The notes: generated by a model not told the origin, from the letters alone. Counted from the stretch's first letter, positions 33,008 to 40,666 are shown. The stretch is 40,666 nucleotides of DNA from Pseudolysinimonas_A sp041984585 (GCA_041984585.1 JBHIXX010000022.1:1-40666), one strand, 5' to 3'. A program made the numbers and translations.

Positions 33008-34276
33008 TCAGCCGACGAGGCGCTCGTGCCAGGCGTTGGCCGACACGTCGGTGAGCGACGCCACCTGGTCGACGACGACCCGCTTGCGCGCCGCGTCGTC
33101 CGCTGCGGCGGCATAGTCGGCGGCGAACACGACGTCGAGGCCGGTCGGATCGGCCAGCAGCGCGTCGGCGAGCTGGGTGAGCAGCGCGCGCTGCCGGGTG
33201 TAGAGAGGCTGCCGCTTGTCGGTCGCCATCACGTGCGCGGCCACGATCCCCTTGAGCACGGCGATCTCGGTGCGGGTCTCGTCGGGCACGATGACGTCGG
33301 CGGCGAAGCGCGCGAGCGGCCCCTCGGGATGCGCCTCGCGGGTGGCGCGCACCGCGTGCCCGGCGAAGCGGCCGATGAGCAGGCTGGTGAGGTTCTTCAG
33401 CCGCGCCAGGTCGATTCGTGAGCCCTCCCACGACTCGATCCAGATCTCCAGGTTGTCGAGCCGGTCGAACGCGGCCATGAGCTCGTCGTGGCCGTACTCG
33501 CCGCCGACCCAGTCGACCATCGCGTCGACGAGCGCGTCGTGGTCGGACCGGCTGCTTAGCGCGCGCACATCGACGAAGCCGCCGACGATCGCGTCCTCGA
33601 AGTCGTGCACCGAGTAGGCGATGTCGTCGGAGAGGTCCATCACCTGCGCCTCGATGCAGCGCGCCCGGTCGGGGGCGTCGCCGCGCAGCCAGGTGAAAGC
33701 ATCCGCGTCGTCGTCGTAGAAGCCGAACTTGCCACGGCCGCTGCCCGGGTCGACGACCGCCTGGCTCTCGGGCCACGGGTACTTGCACGAGGCGTCGAGG
33801 GTGGCGCGCGTGAGATTGAGCCCGTGCGTGCCGTCGGGGCCGAACACCTTCGGCTCCAGCCGGGTGAGCACGCGGAGCGTCTGCGCGTTGCCCTCGAACC
33901 CGCCGATGTCGGCGGCCCACTCGGCGAGCGCCTTCTCGCCGTTGTGCCCGAACGGCGGATGCCCGAGGTCGTGCGCGAGGCACGCCGTGTCGACCACGTC
34001 GGGGGCGAGGCCGAGCCGCACCGCGAGCTCCCGGCCCACCTGCGCCACCTCGAGCGAGTGGGTGAGCCGGTTGCGGGCGAAGTCGAGGCCCGCGGTGGGG
34101 CTCAGCACCTGGGTCTTCACGGCGAGCCGCCGCCACGCGCTCGAGTGCAGAACGCGCGCCCGGTCGCGGGCGAAGTCGCTGCGGCGGCTGGAGTGCTCCT
34201 CGGGGAGGCGGCGCTCGACGTCGCGGGGCGAGTACCCGGGCGGGAGGTCGGCCCCGCCGTGGTGCCCGTCAGCCAC
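33008..34276 (-). CDS. dgt: deoxyguanosinetriphosphate triphosphohydrolase (dGTPase)
   Basis: 422 residues of the HD superfamily. Metal ligands are His73 in THSLEV, His102-Asp103 in AHDLGHPPFGHNGE and an Asp in MDLSDDIAYSVHD. It splits dNTPs, chiefly dGTP, into nucleoside and triphosphate and so controls the dNTP pool. The GTG start lies inside the end of dusB, giving the 8-base overlap GTGGCTGA, so translation is probably coupled. dgt behind a dus gene is a familiar actinobacterial order, so I read it as housekeeping rather than a defence gene. Confidence 0.95.
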   Translation of the reverse strand: MADGHHGGADLPPGYSPRDVERRLPEEHSSRRSDFARDRARVLHSSAWRRLAVKTQVLSPTAGLDFARNRLTHSLEVAQVGRELAVRLGLAPDVVDTACLAHDLGHPPFGHNGEKALAEWAADIGGFEGNAQTLRVLTRLEPKVFGPDGTHGLNLTRATLDASCKYPWPESQAVVDPGSGRGKFGFYDDDADAFTWLRGDAPDRARCIEAQVMDLSDDIAYSVHDFEDAIVGGFVDVRALSSRSDHDALVDAMVDWVGGEYGHDELMAAFDRLDNLEIWIESWEGSRIDLARLKNLTSLLIGRFAGHAVRATREAHPEGPLARFAADVIVPDETRTEIAVLKGIVAAHVMATDKRQPLYTRQRALLTQLADALLADPTGLDVVFAADYAAAADDAARKRVVVDQVASLTDVSANAWHERLVG

Positions 34277-35432
34277 CGCTCGTGCTCAGCTCGGCGTCGA
34301 CCAGCTCGGTACGGTGGGTCTCCTGCAGTTCGCGACTGTCGAGCCAGTTCTCGGGCAGGCTCGGCTTCTTCGGCGTGCCGGCCCGCCCGCGCGGCCCCTC
34401 CGCGGTCTCGCCGGGGTACGGGGTGTCGGCGTCGAGGGTGCCGAGCAGGTCGTCGATCTCCTGCAGGCTCGACGCCATGGCGAGCGCCGCGCGGGTCTCG
34501 CCGCCGACCGGGTAGCCCTTGAAGTACCAGGCGACGTGCTTGCGGATGTCGCGGCACGCGCGCACCTCGTCGTCGAAGAACTCGACGAGCAGTTCGGCGT
34601 GGCGGCGGAACGCCCGGGCGACCTCGCCGAGCGTGGGCTCGGCGTGGCACTCCTCGCCCGCGAAGGCCGCGGCCAGGTCGCCGAACAGCCACGGCTTGCC
34701 GAGGCAGCCGCGTCCGACGACGACGCCGTCGCATCCGGTCTCGTCGACCATCCGCAGCGCGTCCTCGGCGCTCCAGATGTCGCCGTTGCCGAGCACCGGG
34801 ACGCTCGTCACCGTCTGCTTGAGCTCCGCGATCGCCGACCAGTCGGCGGTGCCGGAGTAGAACTCGGCGGCGGTACGGGCGTGCAGCGCGACGCTCGCCG
34901 CTCCGGCGCCCTCGGCGATCCGTCCCGCCTCCAGGTAGGTGAGGTGGTCGGCGTCGATGCCCTTGCGCATCTTCACCGTGACCGGCACGTCGCCGGCCGC
35001 CTTCACCGCCTGCTCGACGATGCCGCGGAACAGGTCGAGCTTCCACGGCAGGGCCGCTCCCCCGCCCTTGCGGGTCACCTTCGGCACCGGGCAGCCGAAG
35101 TTCATGTCGATGTGGTCGGCGCGGTCCTCGGCGACGAGCATCGTCACCGCCTCGCGCATCGTCGCCGGGTCGACGCCGTAGAGCTGGATGCTGCGCGGCG
35201 TCTCCGACTCGTGGTGCCGGATGAGGCGCATGCTCTCCGGGGTGCGCTCCACGAGCGCGCGGCTGGTGATCATCTCCGACACGTATAGCCCGGCGCCGTA
35301 CTCGCGGCAGAGGCGCCGGAACGCCGTGTTGGTGATCCCCGCCATGGGCGCGAGCACGACCGGCACGTCGAGGCTGAGCGGCCCGATGCGCAGCGGCGCG
35401 GGCGCCGTGCTTGCGAGGATGGAGGTGGACAC
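34269..35432 (-). CDS. dusB: tRNA dihydrouridine synthase
   Basis: 387 residues from a GTG start; longer readings are not conserved. The FMN TIM-barrel begins VPVVLAPMAGITNTAFR. MNFGCPVPKVTRKGGGAAL contains the catalytic Cys114, and VTVKMRKG, LHARTAAEFYSG and VVVGRGCLGKPW are the other family motifs. It reduces uridine to dihydrouridine in tRNA D-loops using NADPH. The C-terminal 60 residues form the helical tRNA-binding domain plus a variable tail. The upstream sequence has no clear ribosome site, so the mRNA may be leaderless. dgt follows with overlap; the ybaK gene is divergent 58 bp away. Confidence 0.95.
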   Translation of the reverse strand: MSTSILASTAPAPLRIGPLSLDVPVVLAPMAGITNTAFRRLCREYGAGLYVSEMITSRALVERTPESMRLIRHHESETPRSIQLYGVDPATMREAVTMLVAEDRADHIDMNFGCPVPKVTRKGGGAALPWKLDLFRGIVEQAVKAAGDVPVTVKMRKGIDADHLTYLEAGRIAEGAGAASVALHARTAAEFYSGTADWSAIAELKQTVTSVPVLGNGDIWSAEDALRMVDETGCDGVVVGRGCLGKPWLFGDLAAAFAGEECHAEPTLGEVARAFRRHAELLVEFFDDEVRACRDIRKHVAWYFKGYPVGGETRAALAMASSLQEIDDLLGTLDADTPYPGETAEGPRGRAGTPKKPSLPENWLDSRELQETHRTELVDAELSTSGG

Positions 35433-35490
35433 GACTCCGATTCTTCCAGAGCGTGCGGGATGCGGCCGGACGGCCGGAGAGGACGGGCCG

Positions 35491-35973
35491 ATGACGACGG
35501 GACGCGAGCGGGTGGCGGCGGATGCCGAGGCGCGCGGGATCGACATCGAGTTCGTCGAGCGCGCGGCGGCGCGCTCGCTCGAGGAGGCGGCCGAGATCCT
35601 CGGGATCACCCCGGCCGACATCGTGAAGTCGCTCGTCGTGAAGCGCCACGACGGCGACTTCCTGTTCGCCCTCGTCCCCGGCGATCGGCAGATCTCCTGG
35701 CCCAGGCTGCGCGCGCTCGTCGCGGTGAACAAGCTGCAGATGCCGGCGCCCGATGTGGCGCTCGACGCGACCGGATACGAGCGCGGCACGATCACCCCGC
35801 TCGGCTCGACCACCGCCTGGCCGGTCTACGCCGACGAGCGCATGGTCGGGCGTCGCGTGTCGATGGGCGCGGGCGAGCACGGCCTCAGCCTGTTCGTCGA
35901 CGCCGACGACCTCATCCGGGGCCTCGGCGCCACGGTCGCCGACCTCAGCGACCCGCTCACGCCTCGGGGCTGA
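35491..35973 (+). CDS. YbaK/ProX-type aminoacyl-tRNA deacylase
   Basis: 160 residues, the normal size. It shows the YbaK core: ADIVKSLVVKRHDGDFLFALVPGDRQISW with the conserved Lys of the active site, VALDATGYERGTITPLGS, and RVSMGAGEHGLSLFVDADDLI. Such proteins hydrolyse mischarged tRNA, typically Cys-tRNA(Pro). The ATG at 35491 has GGAGAGGA upstream. The upstream in-frame stretch does not look like this family. Its 3' end overlaps the end of a small gene on the other strand by 17 bases. Confidence 0.9.
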   Translation: MTTGRERVAADAEARGIDIEFVERAAARSLEEAAEILGITPADIVKSLVVKRHDGDFLFALVPGDRQISWPRLRALVAVNKLQMPAPDVALDATGYERGTITPLGSTTAWPVYADERMVGRRVSMGAGEHGLSLFVDADDLIRGLGATVADLSDPLTPRG

Positions 35974-36115
35974 CCGCCTCGGCATCGGCGTGCGGCGGGG
36001 CGACGGAGCGCTCGTCGCCCGTCGCATCCGCAGCACCGCCGGGGATCACGCAGGTGTCGTCGCCGCAGACCATTCCCGGGTCCCCGAGCATCTCGAGCCC
36101 GCCGCCGGAGCTCAC
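35957..36115 (-). CDS. 52-residue protein with a CGDDTC pair, coupled to the DsbA gene
   Basis: Reading MSSGGGLEMLGDPGMVCGDDTC and onward, it has Cys17 and Cys22 and an acidic, Ala/Pro-rich tail. The GTG start overlaps the dsbA-like stop (GTGA) and has GGGAGG 6 nt upstream, a better ribosome site than most genes here, so translation is well supported. No signal peptide or membrane segment. No family recognised. The cysteine pair and strict coupling to a thiol oxidoreductase suggest a partner or substrate of that enzyme, or a metal or redox binder. This is inference only. It overlaps the ybaK 3' end antisense. Confidence 0.65.
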   Translation of the reverse strand: MSSGGGLEMLGDPGMVCGDDTCVIPGGAADATGDERSVAPPHADAEAVSPEA

Positions 36116-36798
36116 GCCGCGCCTCCCTCGGCGGTGCGGCGCTCGGCCACCTGGCGCAGCACGTCGGCGAACGTCGCGGGGTCCTGCGCGCCGGAGACGC
36201 CGTAGCGTCCCTCCACGACGAAGAACGGTACACCGCGGATCCCCAACTCCTCGGCCTGACGTTGGTCGGCGCGCACGGCATCGAGGTGATCACCGGCCTC
36301 CAGAGCCCTCACGGCATCGGCGCGGTCGAGCCCGATCTCGGCGGCCAGGTCGGCGAGCTCGGCGACGCGGCCGAGGTGGCGGCCCTGCTCGAAGTAGGCG
36401 GCGAACAGCCGCTCGACCATCTCGAGCTGCCGACCGTGCTCGGCCGCGTAGCGGATGAGCTGGTGGGCGAGCACCGTGTTGGTGTGGTGTAGCGCGTCGT
36501 AGTCGTAGTCGAGGCCGACCGACTCGGCGATGCCCGTCACGCGGTCGATCATGGCGCGCGCCGTCTCGACCGGGATGCCCTTGTGGCCCGCGAGGTACTC
36601 CTCCTCGCTGCCCTCGAAGTCGACGGGCGTGTCGGGCGAGAGCTCGAATGCGCGGTAGACCACCTCCACCGGCAGCCCGGACTCCGCGGCGCCGGCCTCG
36701 AACTTCCGCTTGCCGATGTAGCACCACGGACACGCGATGTCCGACCAGACGTCGATGCGGATCGGGTCGACGGGGGCCGGGGACTGTTCGGGGCTCAC
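36112..36798 (-). CDS. DsbA/FrnE-family thiol oxidoreductase
   Basis: 228 residues. The thioredoxin-fold active site CPWC is at 23-26 (VWSDIACPWCYIGKRKFE), followed by the helical insertion of the FrnE group with HHTNTVLAHQLIRYAAEHG, and GVPFFVVEGRYGVSGAQ with the cis-Pro loop near the end. No signal peptide, so it acts in the cytoplasm, as expected of the FrnE branch. In Deinococcus, FrnE helps in oxidative stress; the role here is unknown. I use the GTG at 36798, which gives a short tail before the fold; an in-frame GTG 12 bases upstream (36810) is possible. It is coupled by GTGA to the small cysteine-pair gene. Confidence 0.9.
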   Translation of the reverse strand: MSPEQSPAPVDPIRIDVWSDIACPWCYIGKRKFEAGAAESGLPVEVVYRAFELSPDTPVDFEGSEEEYLAGHKGIPVETARAMIDRVTGIAESVGLDYDYDALHHTNTVLAHQLIRYAAEHGRQLEMVERLFAAYFEQGRHLGRVAELADLAAEIGLDRADAVRALEAGDHLDAVRADQRQAEELGIRGVPFFVVEGRYGVSGAQDPATFADVLRQVAERRTAEGGAA

Positions 36799-36908
36799 CC
36801 CGACCGAAACCCAGGTCTCGAGGCAGCTATTCCCGGCGGGGGCCGGTCGCCGCTCTTGAGGGTCGATACCCTTCGGCGGTCGGAGGTTCCCGCGGCGCGG
36901 GGCGCGTG

Positions 36909-37946
36909 TCAGGAGACGGGCGGGGTGCCGACCGGCACCAGAACCCGGATGCGGCTCAGCCGCTCGATGCCGCGACGGCGCGCGAGGTGCTCGATCCAGA
37001 TCACGTAGCCGCCCATGGTGAGCACGGTGATGCCGACCCCGATCGGCGTGCCACCCTCGGCGGTGACCGCGGTGGTGCCGAGGATGCCCGAGGCGAGCAC
37101 GAGGAACGCGACGATGTTGTTGAGCGCGTGCATCACGATCGCCGCCTCGAGCCCGCCGGTGCGCCAGGTGAGGATGGCGGCGGCGAGTCCGAAGACGCCC
37201 ACGTCGAGCAGCCCCCAGATGTCGTAGATGTGGCCCGCGACGAACAGCAGGGTGGGGATGACGATGGCGAGCGGCAGCCAGCGCACCCAGGCGCCGATCG
37301 TCTGCATCAGCACGCCGCGGAACACGTACTCCTCGGCGGCGGCCTGGAACGGGACGATGAGCAGGATCAGCACGATGCTGAGCGCGATCGTCGGATCGAG
37401 CGCGGGGGCGGCGAGGGTGTCGCCCATGGCCACGCCGAGCCCGAGCGCGATCGACATCGCGACGACGGCCACGACGACCGCGGGGAGGAGGCAGGCGGCG
37501 AGCCAGCGCCCGCGCAGCCGGAAGGTGACCGAGTTGACGACGCTCGTCGCCACACCGGCGGGGCGGATGCCGGCGCACAGCAGGGCGAGCGGCACGCAGG
37601 GCAGCCAGACCACGACGCTGAGCAGCGCGACGGCGAGGTGGAACGGCGACGCCGCGTCGATGACCGCGAGGGCGAGCAGGTCGGCCTCGAAGTGCTCGAC
37701 CGTGTCGATGCGGATCTCGCCGATCAGCACGCCGATCCCGGCACCCGCGCCGACCACGATGAACGACGCGACGAGCACGAACACGGCGAGCAGCAGCACC
37801 GCGAGCAGCGGACGCCACCACCGATAGGTCGGCTGCGCGCGCAGCAGCCGGTGGTAGGGGAGCTCGACGAGGCGGTCCTCGAGCGCGGCCTCGGCGAGCG
37901 GCGCGAAGCCGGGCGGCGGCGCGGCCGACGGGGCGTCGGCGCTCAC
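36909..37946 (-). CDS. CPBP-family intramembrane metalloprotease
   Basis: 345 residues with about eight membrane segments. All three motifs are present: AAEEYVFRG with Glu205, Glu206 and Arg210, His239 in AGHIYD, and His273 in MHALNN. The N-terminal 45 residues are soluble. The GTG start overlaps the padR stop by four bases (GTGA), so it is translated together with the regulator. Family members process prenylated or other membrane proteins, or confer bacteriocin immunity; the substrate here is unknown. The 110-bp gap to the DsbA gene downstream holds only a small AGGGT/ACCCT hairpin near 36859. Confidence 0.88.
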   Translation of the reverse strand: MSADAPSAAPPPGFAPLAEAALEDRLVELPYHRLLRAQPTYRWWRPLLAVLLLAVFVLVASFIVVGAGAGIGVLIGEIRIDTVEHFEADLLALAVIDAASPFHLAVALLSVVVWLPCVPLALLCAGIRPAGVATSVVNSVTFRLRGRWLAACLLPAVVVAVVAMSIALGLGVAMGDTLAAPALDPTIALSIVLILLIVPFQAAAEEYVFRGVLMQTIGAWVRWLPLAIVIPTLLFVAGHIYDIWGLLDVGVFGLAAAILTWRTGGLEAAIVMHALNNIVAFLVLASGILGTTAVTAEGGTPIGVGITVLTMGGYVIWIEHLARRRGIERLSRIRVLVPVGTPPVS

Positions 37947-38548
37947 GACGCCGCCCCGCGGGTGCGTGAGTCGGCCAGGCGGTCGAGCATGCGCAGTCCG
38001 CGCTCGGCCCAGGCGATCTCTGCCTCGGCGCGGGCGACGAGCCCTTCGTACGCATACCGCTTGAACGCGGTGGTGCGCTCGTGCTCCTCGGCCGGCGTGA
38101 CGGCCAGGCGCCGGTTCAGCATGGGACTGGTCCCGGTGTCGATCTGGTCGATCTGGTCCTGCCACTGCTCCAGTTCGGCGCGGTGGTGCTCGATGTGCGC
38201 GTCCAGCTGGGCACGGGCGGCATCCGGGTCGGCCCACTCGAAGTAGGCCGACTTGAGGTGCATGGCGTCACGCACCCGAGCGTACGGGAGCGTTTGGTTC
38301 ATCCAGTCGCGCAGCGCCTGTCGCCCCGCGTCGGTGATGTGGTACTCGCGCTTGGTGCTCTTCGCGCCCCAGGGGATCTCCTCGGCGCGCACCACGCCGT
38401 CCGCCTCCATCTTGCGCAGCTCGGGGTAGATCTGCGAGTCGGGGGCGTACCAGACGTGACCGACCGACGAGTCGAACCGCTTGTGCAGGTCGTAGCCGGT
38501 CATCGCGTCGACGCTGAGCAGGGCCAGCAGCGCGTATCGCAGGCTCAC
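37943..38548 (-). CDS. PadR-family regulator with effector-type C-terminal domain
   Basis: 201 residues from a GTG start. The winged helix starts at residue 1 (MSLRYALLALLSVDAMTGYDL) and includes PDSQIYPELRKMEADGVV and KREYHITDAGRQAL. The longer C-terminal part (about 95-190) is the helical Vir_act_alpha_C-type region with HIEHHRAELEQWQDQID. The ribosome site is GGGGGAT. It lies between ligM and the CPBP gene on one strand and is coupled to the latter. PadR was first known as a sensor of phenolic acids, which makes control of the adjacent ligM attractive, though unproven. Confidence 0.9.
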   Translation of the reverse strand: MSLRYALLALLSVDAMTGYDLHKRFDSSVGHVWYAPDSQIYPELRKMEADGVVRAEEIPWGAKSTKREYHITDAGRQALRDWMNQTLPYARVRDAMHLKSAYFEWADPDAARAQLDAHIEHHRAELEQWQDQIDQIDTGTSPMLNRRLAVTPAEEHERTTAFKRYAYEGLVARAEAEIAWAERGLRMLDRLADSRTRGAAS

Positions 38549-38569
38549 GGTGATCCCCCGGATGGAGTC

Positions 38570-38610
38570 GAGTCGGACGCGGGGCGGTGGCGGGGCCCCG
38601 CGTCCGACTC
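38570..38610 (-). terminator. perfect 15-bp inverted repeat between ligM and padR
   Basis: Arms 38570-38584 and 38596-38610 match fully with an 11-nt loop, 17 bp past the ligM stop. It most likely ends the ligM transcript. TAGAGT (38612-38607) at its edge is also a -10-like box, so the repeat could double as the operator in the padR leader. Confidence 0.7.
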
Positions 38611-38626
38611 TACAAAGCGCGCCGGG

Positions 38627-40033
38627 TTACTGGCCGTAGCCGGTGCGCCAGCCGCCCTGGTACTCCTGGCGGGCCACCGTCGAGTACGGCACGGGGCTGA
38701 CGACGACGCGCACGTCGGTCTGCTCGTGCGGCTCGACCGACGCCTTGGTGGTGTTGGGGCTCTCGCCCCACTTGACGCGCAGCTCGGTGCCCTCGGGGAC
38801 ATCCGGGTTGACGGTCGCGAGCGACAGCGCGCGCTTCTCGTTCGACGAGTAGCCGGTGAACATCGAGTAGCCGACCACGTTGTCGTCGGCGTCGACGATC
38901 GCGTCGTAGTTGGCCGATCCGTAGTTCGCCAGCGGCAGGTCGAAGAACTTGTAGCTGGGGCCGTCGACGTCGAGCAGCGACGCGTAGAGCTTCGTCACGT
39001 CCTCGGCGTTCCAGGCCAGCGTCACCTTCTTGCGCTGCGCGGCGGGGTCCATCTTCTCGAGCGTGTCGCGGCCGATGAAGTCGTGGTCGAACTTCACGAA
39101 CGAGCCGTAGCCGAGCTCCCACGGGGTCATGTAGTAGTCCTCGATGTTCGACGAGACGAACGACCCGGCGAGGGTGCCGGTGGCCTCGTAGGAGTCGCCG
39201 GGCAGCCAGTCGCGGTAGCCCTGCTCCTCGGCGCCGGTGTAGATCGCCGGCAGCGGCGAGGGGATCCAGCCGGACTCGAGGGTGTTGGACGGGTAGGCGC
39301 GCGATCCGACGGGGACGAGGCCGAACTCGGCGCCCGCCTCGACGATGATGTCGCGGATCTTGTGGTGGTCGGCGTAGGGACCCCAGATCTCGAGACCCGG
39401 CGCGCCGGCCATGCCGTGACGCAGGGTGCGCACGTTCATGCCGCCGATCTTCATCGTCGACATGTTGAAGAATTTGAGCTGCTCGAGCGGTCCGCCGTTG
39501 AGCTTCTCGATCACGGCCCAGGCGTTGGGGCCCTGGATCTGGAAGCGGTAGTACTTGCGGCTCACGGCGTCGCCGTAGGGGCGCGAGTTCGAGCGGCGGT
39601 CGACCTCGACCGAGAGGTTCTTGTAGCCGCCGGTCTCACCGTGGTACATGAGCCAGTTGGAGGCCGGCGCACGGCCGACGTAGACGTACTCGTCCTCGGC
39701 CTCGCGGAACAGGATGCCGTCGCCGATGACGTGGCCCGACGCGGTGGTGGGCACGTACTGCTTGGCGCGGTCGACCGGGAAGTTGGCGACCGAGTTGATC
39801 GCGGTGTCCGAGATCAGGTTGATGGCGTCCGAGCCCTTGAGGAACACGTTGTCCATGTGGTGCGACTGGTCGTAGAGCACGGCCGTGTCACGCCACGCCT
39901 TCTGCTCCTTGATCCAGTTCTGGAAGTCCGCGGGGACTACGGGATAGATGTACGAGCCGATCTGCGAGTTGCGCAGCAGCTCCACCGGGCTTCCCGCGGC
40001 GGCGATCGCCTCGGTCAGGTTCTTGTGGGCCAT
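38627..40033 (-). CDS. ligM: LigM/DesA-type tetrahydrofolate-dependent O-demethylase
   Basis: 468 residues, GcvT-like fold. The sequence agrees closely with what I know of Sphingobium LigM along its length: VELLRNSQIGSYIYPVV, YDQSHHMDN, AKQYVPTTASGHVIGDGI, RAPASNWLMYHGETGGY, LRHGMAGAPGLEIWGPY, GSRAYPSNTLESGWIPSP, FVKFDHDFIGRD and the GGWR end. LigM moves the methyl group of vanillate or 3-O-methylgallate to tetrahydrofolate, giving a catechol and 5-methyl-THF. Database names would often read aminomethyltransferase family protein. The ATG has GAAGGA about 12 nt upstream. purU precedes it, consistent with disposal of one-carbon units. The actual substrate is not proven. Confidence 0.88.
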   Translation of the reverse strand: MAHKNLTEAIAAAGSPVELLRNSQIGSYIYPVVPADFQNWIKEQKAWRDTAVLYDQSHHMDNVFLKGSDAINLISDTAINSVANFPVDRAKQYVPTTASGHVIGDGILFREAEDEYVYVGRAPASNWLMYHGETGGYKNLSVEVDRRSNSRPYGDAVSRKYYRFQIQGPNAWAVIEKLNGGPLEQLKFFNMSTMKIGGMNVRTLRHGMAGAPGLEIWGPYADHHKIRDIIVEAGAEFGLVPVGSRAYPSNTLESGWIPSPLPAIYTGAEEQGYRDWLPGDSYEATGTLAGSFVSSNIEDYYMTPWELGYGSFVKFDHDFIGRDTLEKMDPAAQRKKVTLAWNAEDVTKLYASLLDVDGPSYKFFDLPLANYGSANYDAIVDADDNVVGYSMFTGYSSNEKRALSLATVNPDVPEGTELRVKWGESPNTTKASVEPHEQTDVRVVVSPVPYSTVARQEYQGGWRTGYGQ

Positions 40034-40059
40034 GTTTCTCTCTTTTCCTTCTCCGTCGA

Positions 40060-40091
40060 ATGGATGACTGGGTCTGATGGATGCCTGGGTC
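40060..40091. repeat. imperfect 15-bp direct repeat upstream of ligM
   Basis: ATGGATGACTGGGTC (40060-40074) and ATGGATGCCTGGGTC (40077-40091) differ at one base and are 17 bp apart, start to start. They fill most of the 79-bp gap between purU and ligM, on the promoter side of ligM, and may be a regulator site. Confidence 0.55.
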
Positions 40092-40112
40092 GGGGCCGCG
40101 TGGGCCGGATGG

Positions 40113-40666
40113 TCAGAAGACGATGGTCTGGCGGCCGTGGCGGATGACGCGGTCCTCGCAGTGCGCCAGCACCGCACGCGACAGCACCTCACGCTCGACG
40201 TAGGCGCCCTTGCGCTGCATCTCCCCCGCCGTGTCGGCATGGGTGACCCGCACCACGTCCTGCTCGATGATCGGACCCTCGTCCAACTCCTCGGTCACAT
40301 AGTGCGCGGTCGCGCCGATCAGCTTCACCCCGCGCTCCTTCGCCTTCCGATACGGACCCGCACCGATGAACGCCGGCAGGAACGAGTGATGGATGTTGAT
40401 CACCGGCACCCCCACCTGCTCCAGGAACTCCGCCGAGATGATCTGCATGTACCGCGCCAGCACCACCACATCCACGTTCCCCGCGAGCAGCTTCAGGATC
40501 TCCGCCTCCGCCGCGCTCTTGTCCGGACCCTGCGACGGGACATGGAAGAACGGAATCCCGAACGACCGCACATCATCCGCCACATTCGTGTGATTGCTGA
40601 TCACCATCGGCACCGTCATCGGGATCTCCCCCCGCCGATGCCGCCACAGCAGATCCAGCAGACAGT
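40113..40666 (-). CDS. purU: formyltetrahydrofolate deformylase (5' end outside window)
   Basis: The last 184 codons are visible, entering the window in frame at 40664 with CLLDLLWRHRRGE. It shows the formyltransferase-type active site: the Asn and His of INIHHSFLPAF and the Asp of LDEGPIIEQD, plus ARYMQIIS and GATAHYVTEELDEG. The N-terminal ACT domain lies outside. PurU hydrolyses 10-formyl-THF to formate and THF. It lies 79 bp before ligM on the same strand, which suggests a one-carbon module that regenerates THF during demethylation; more folate genes may lie beyond the right edge. Confidence 0.95.
   Translation of the reverse strand, partial: CLLDLLWRHRRGEIPMTVPMVISNHTNVADDVRSFGIPFFHVPSQGPDKSAAEAEILKLLAGNVDVVVLARYMQIISAEFLEQVGVPVINIHHSFLPAFIGAGPYRKAKERGVKLIGATAHYVTEELDEGPIIEQDVVRVTHADTAGEMQRKGAYVEREVLSRAVLAHCEDRVIRHGRQTIVF

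Noticed and set aside
31380..34276. A phage-defence island made of the methyltransferase and dGTPase.
   Set aside because: The genes are convergent, dgt is translationally coupled to dusB in a typical housekeeping order, and no other defence gene is visible.

Overview
The window is very GC-rich and densely packed, with many GTG starts. Its DUF2510 membrane proteins, MarP protease, PadR regulators, Pol-PE-Lig type LigD with Ku, AdaA-AlkA fusion and DUF3516 helicase point to an actinobacterium, most likely a chromosomal segment of a Microbacteriaceae member. The genus cannot be fixed from sequence alone. I see no rRNA, tRNA, insertion sequence, integrase, prophage or CRISPR array.

Layout. 1-3.6 kb: two divergent ion channels (a partial CASTOR/POLLUX-type channel and a voltage-gated-like K+ channel) and a membrane-anchored sensor-like protein. 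3.7-9.4 kb: rpsO, a zinc-ribbon membrane protein behind a DosR-box-like palindrome, a self-regulated PadR gene divergent from the CvpA-trypsin protease MarP, a candidate small RNA, and a PrsW protease. 9.4-12.6 kb: a coupled CMD-like/membrane protein pair, a shortened quinone-oxidoreductase-like protein and a GlcD-type FAD oxidase. 12.7-20.3 kb: DNA repair (AdaA-AlkA; Ku and LigD back to back) around a glycosyltransferase, an alpha/beta hydrolase and a structured intergenic region, followed by a 33-bp tandem repeat after ligD. 20.3-25.5 kb: an aspartase gene coupled to a CPBP protease gene, a ZIP metal transporter and an MFS exporter. 25.5-32.9 kb: a DUF3516 helicase, two paralogous DUF2510/DUF4333-like membrane proteins, a histidine phosphatase and a solitary adenine-type DNA methyltransferase. 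33.0-36.8 kb: dgt coupled to dusB, a YbaK deacylase, and a DsbA/FrnE protein coupled to a 52-residue cysteine-pair protein. 36.9-40.7 kb: a CPBP protease coupled to a second PadR, then a LigM-type tetrahydrofolate-dependent O-demethylase and purU, which runs off the right edge.

How the parts fit. Most of the window is housekeeping or lineage-specific core. The clearest pathway block is purU-ligM(-padR): aryl methyl ether demethylation loads one-carbon units onto tetrahydrofolate and PurU can release them as formate. Ku and LigD form a two-component end-joining system. A signal that runs through the whole window is promoter architecture: at least 13 genes carry a TANNNT -10 hexamer only 6-8 nt before the start codon (four more have CANNNT), the signature of leaderless transcripts, and this fixes several start codons. 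I did not find a convincing new multigene defence or metabolic system. The best leads are small: an sRNA candidate after marP, a DosR-like box, the 52-residue protein coupled to dsbA, and the QOR-like protein that seems to lack its nucleotide-binding core.
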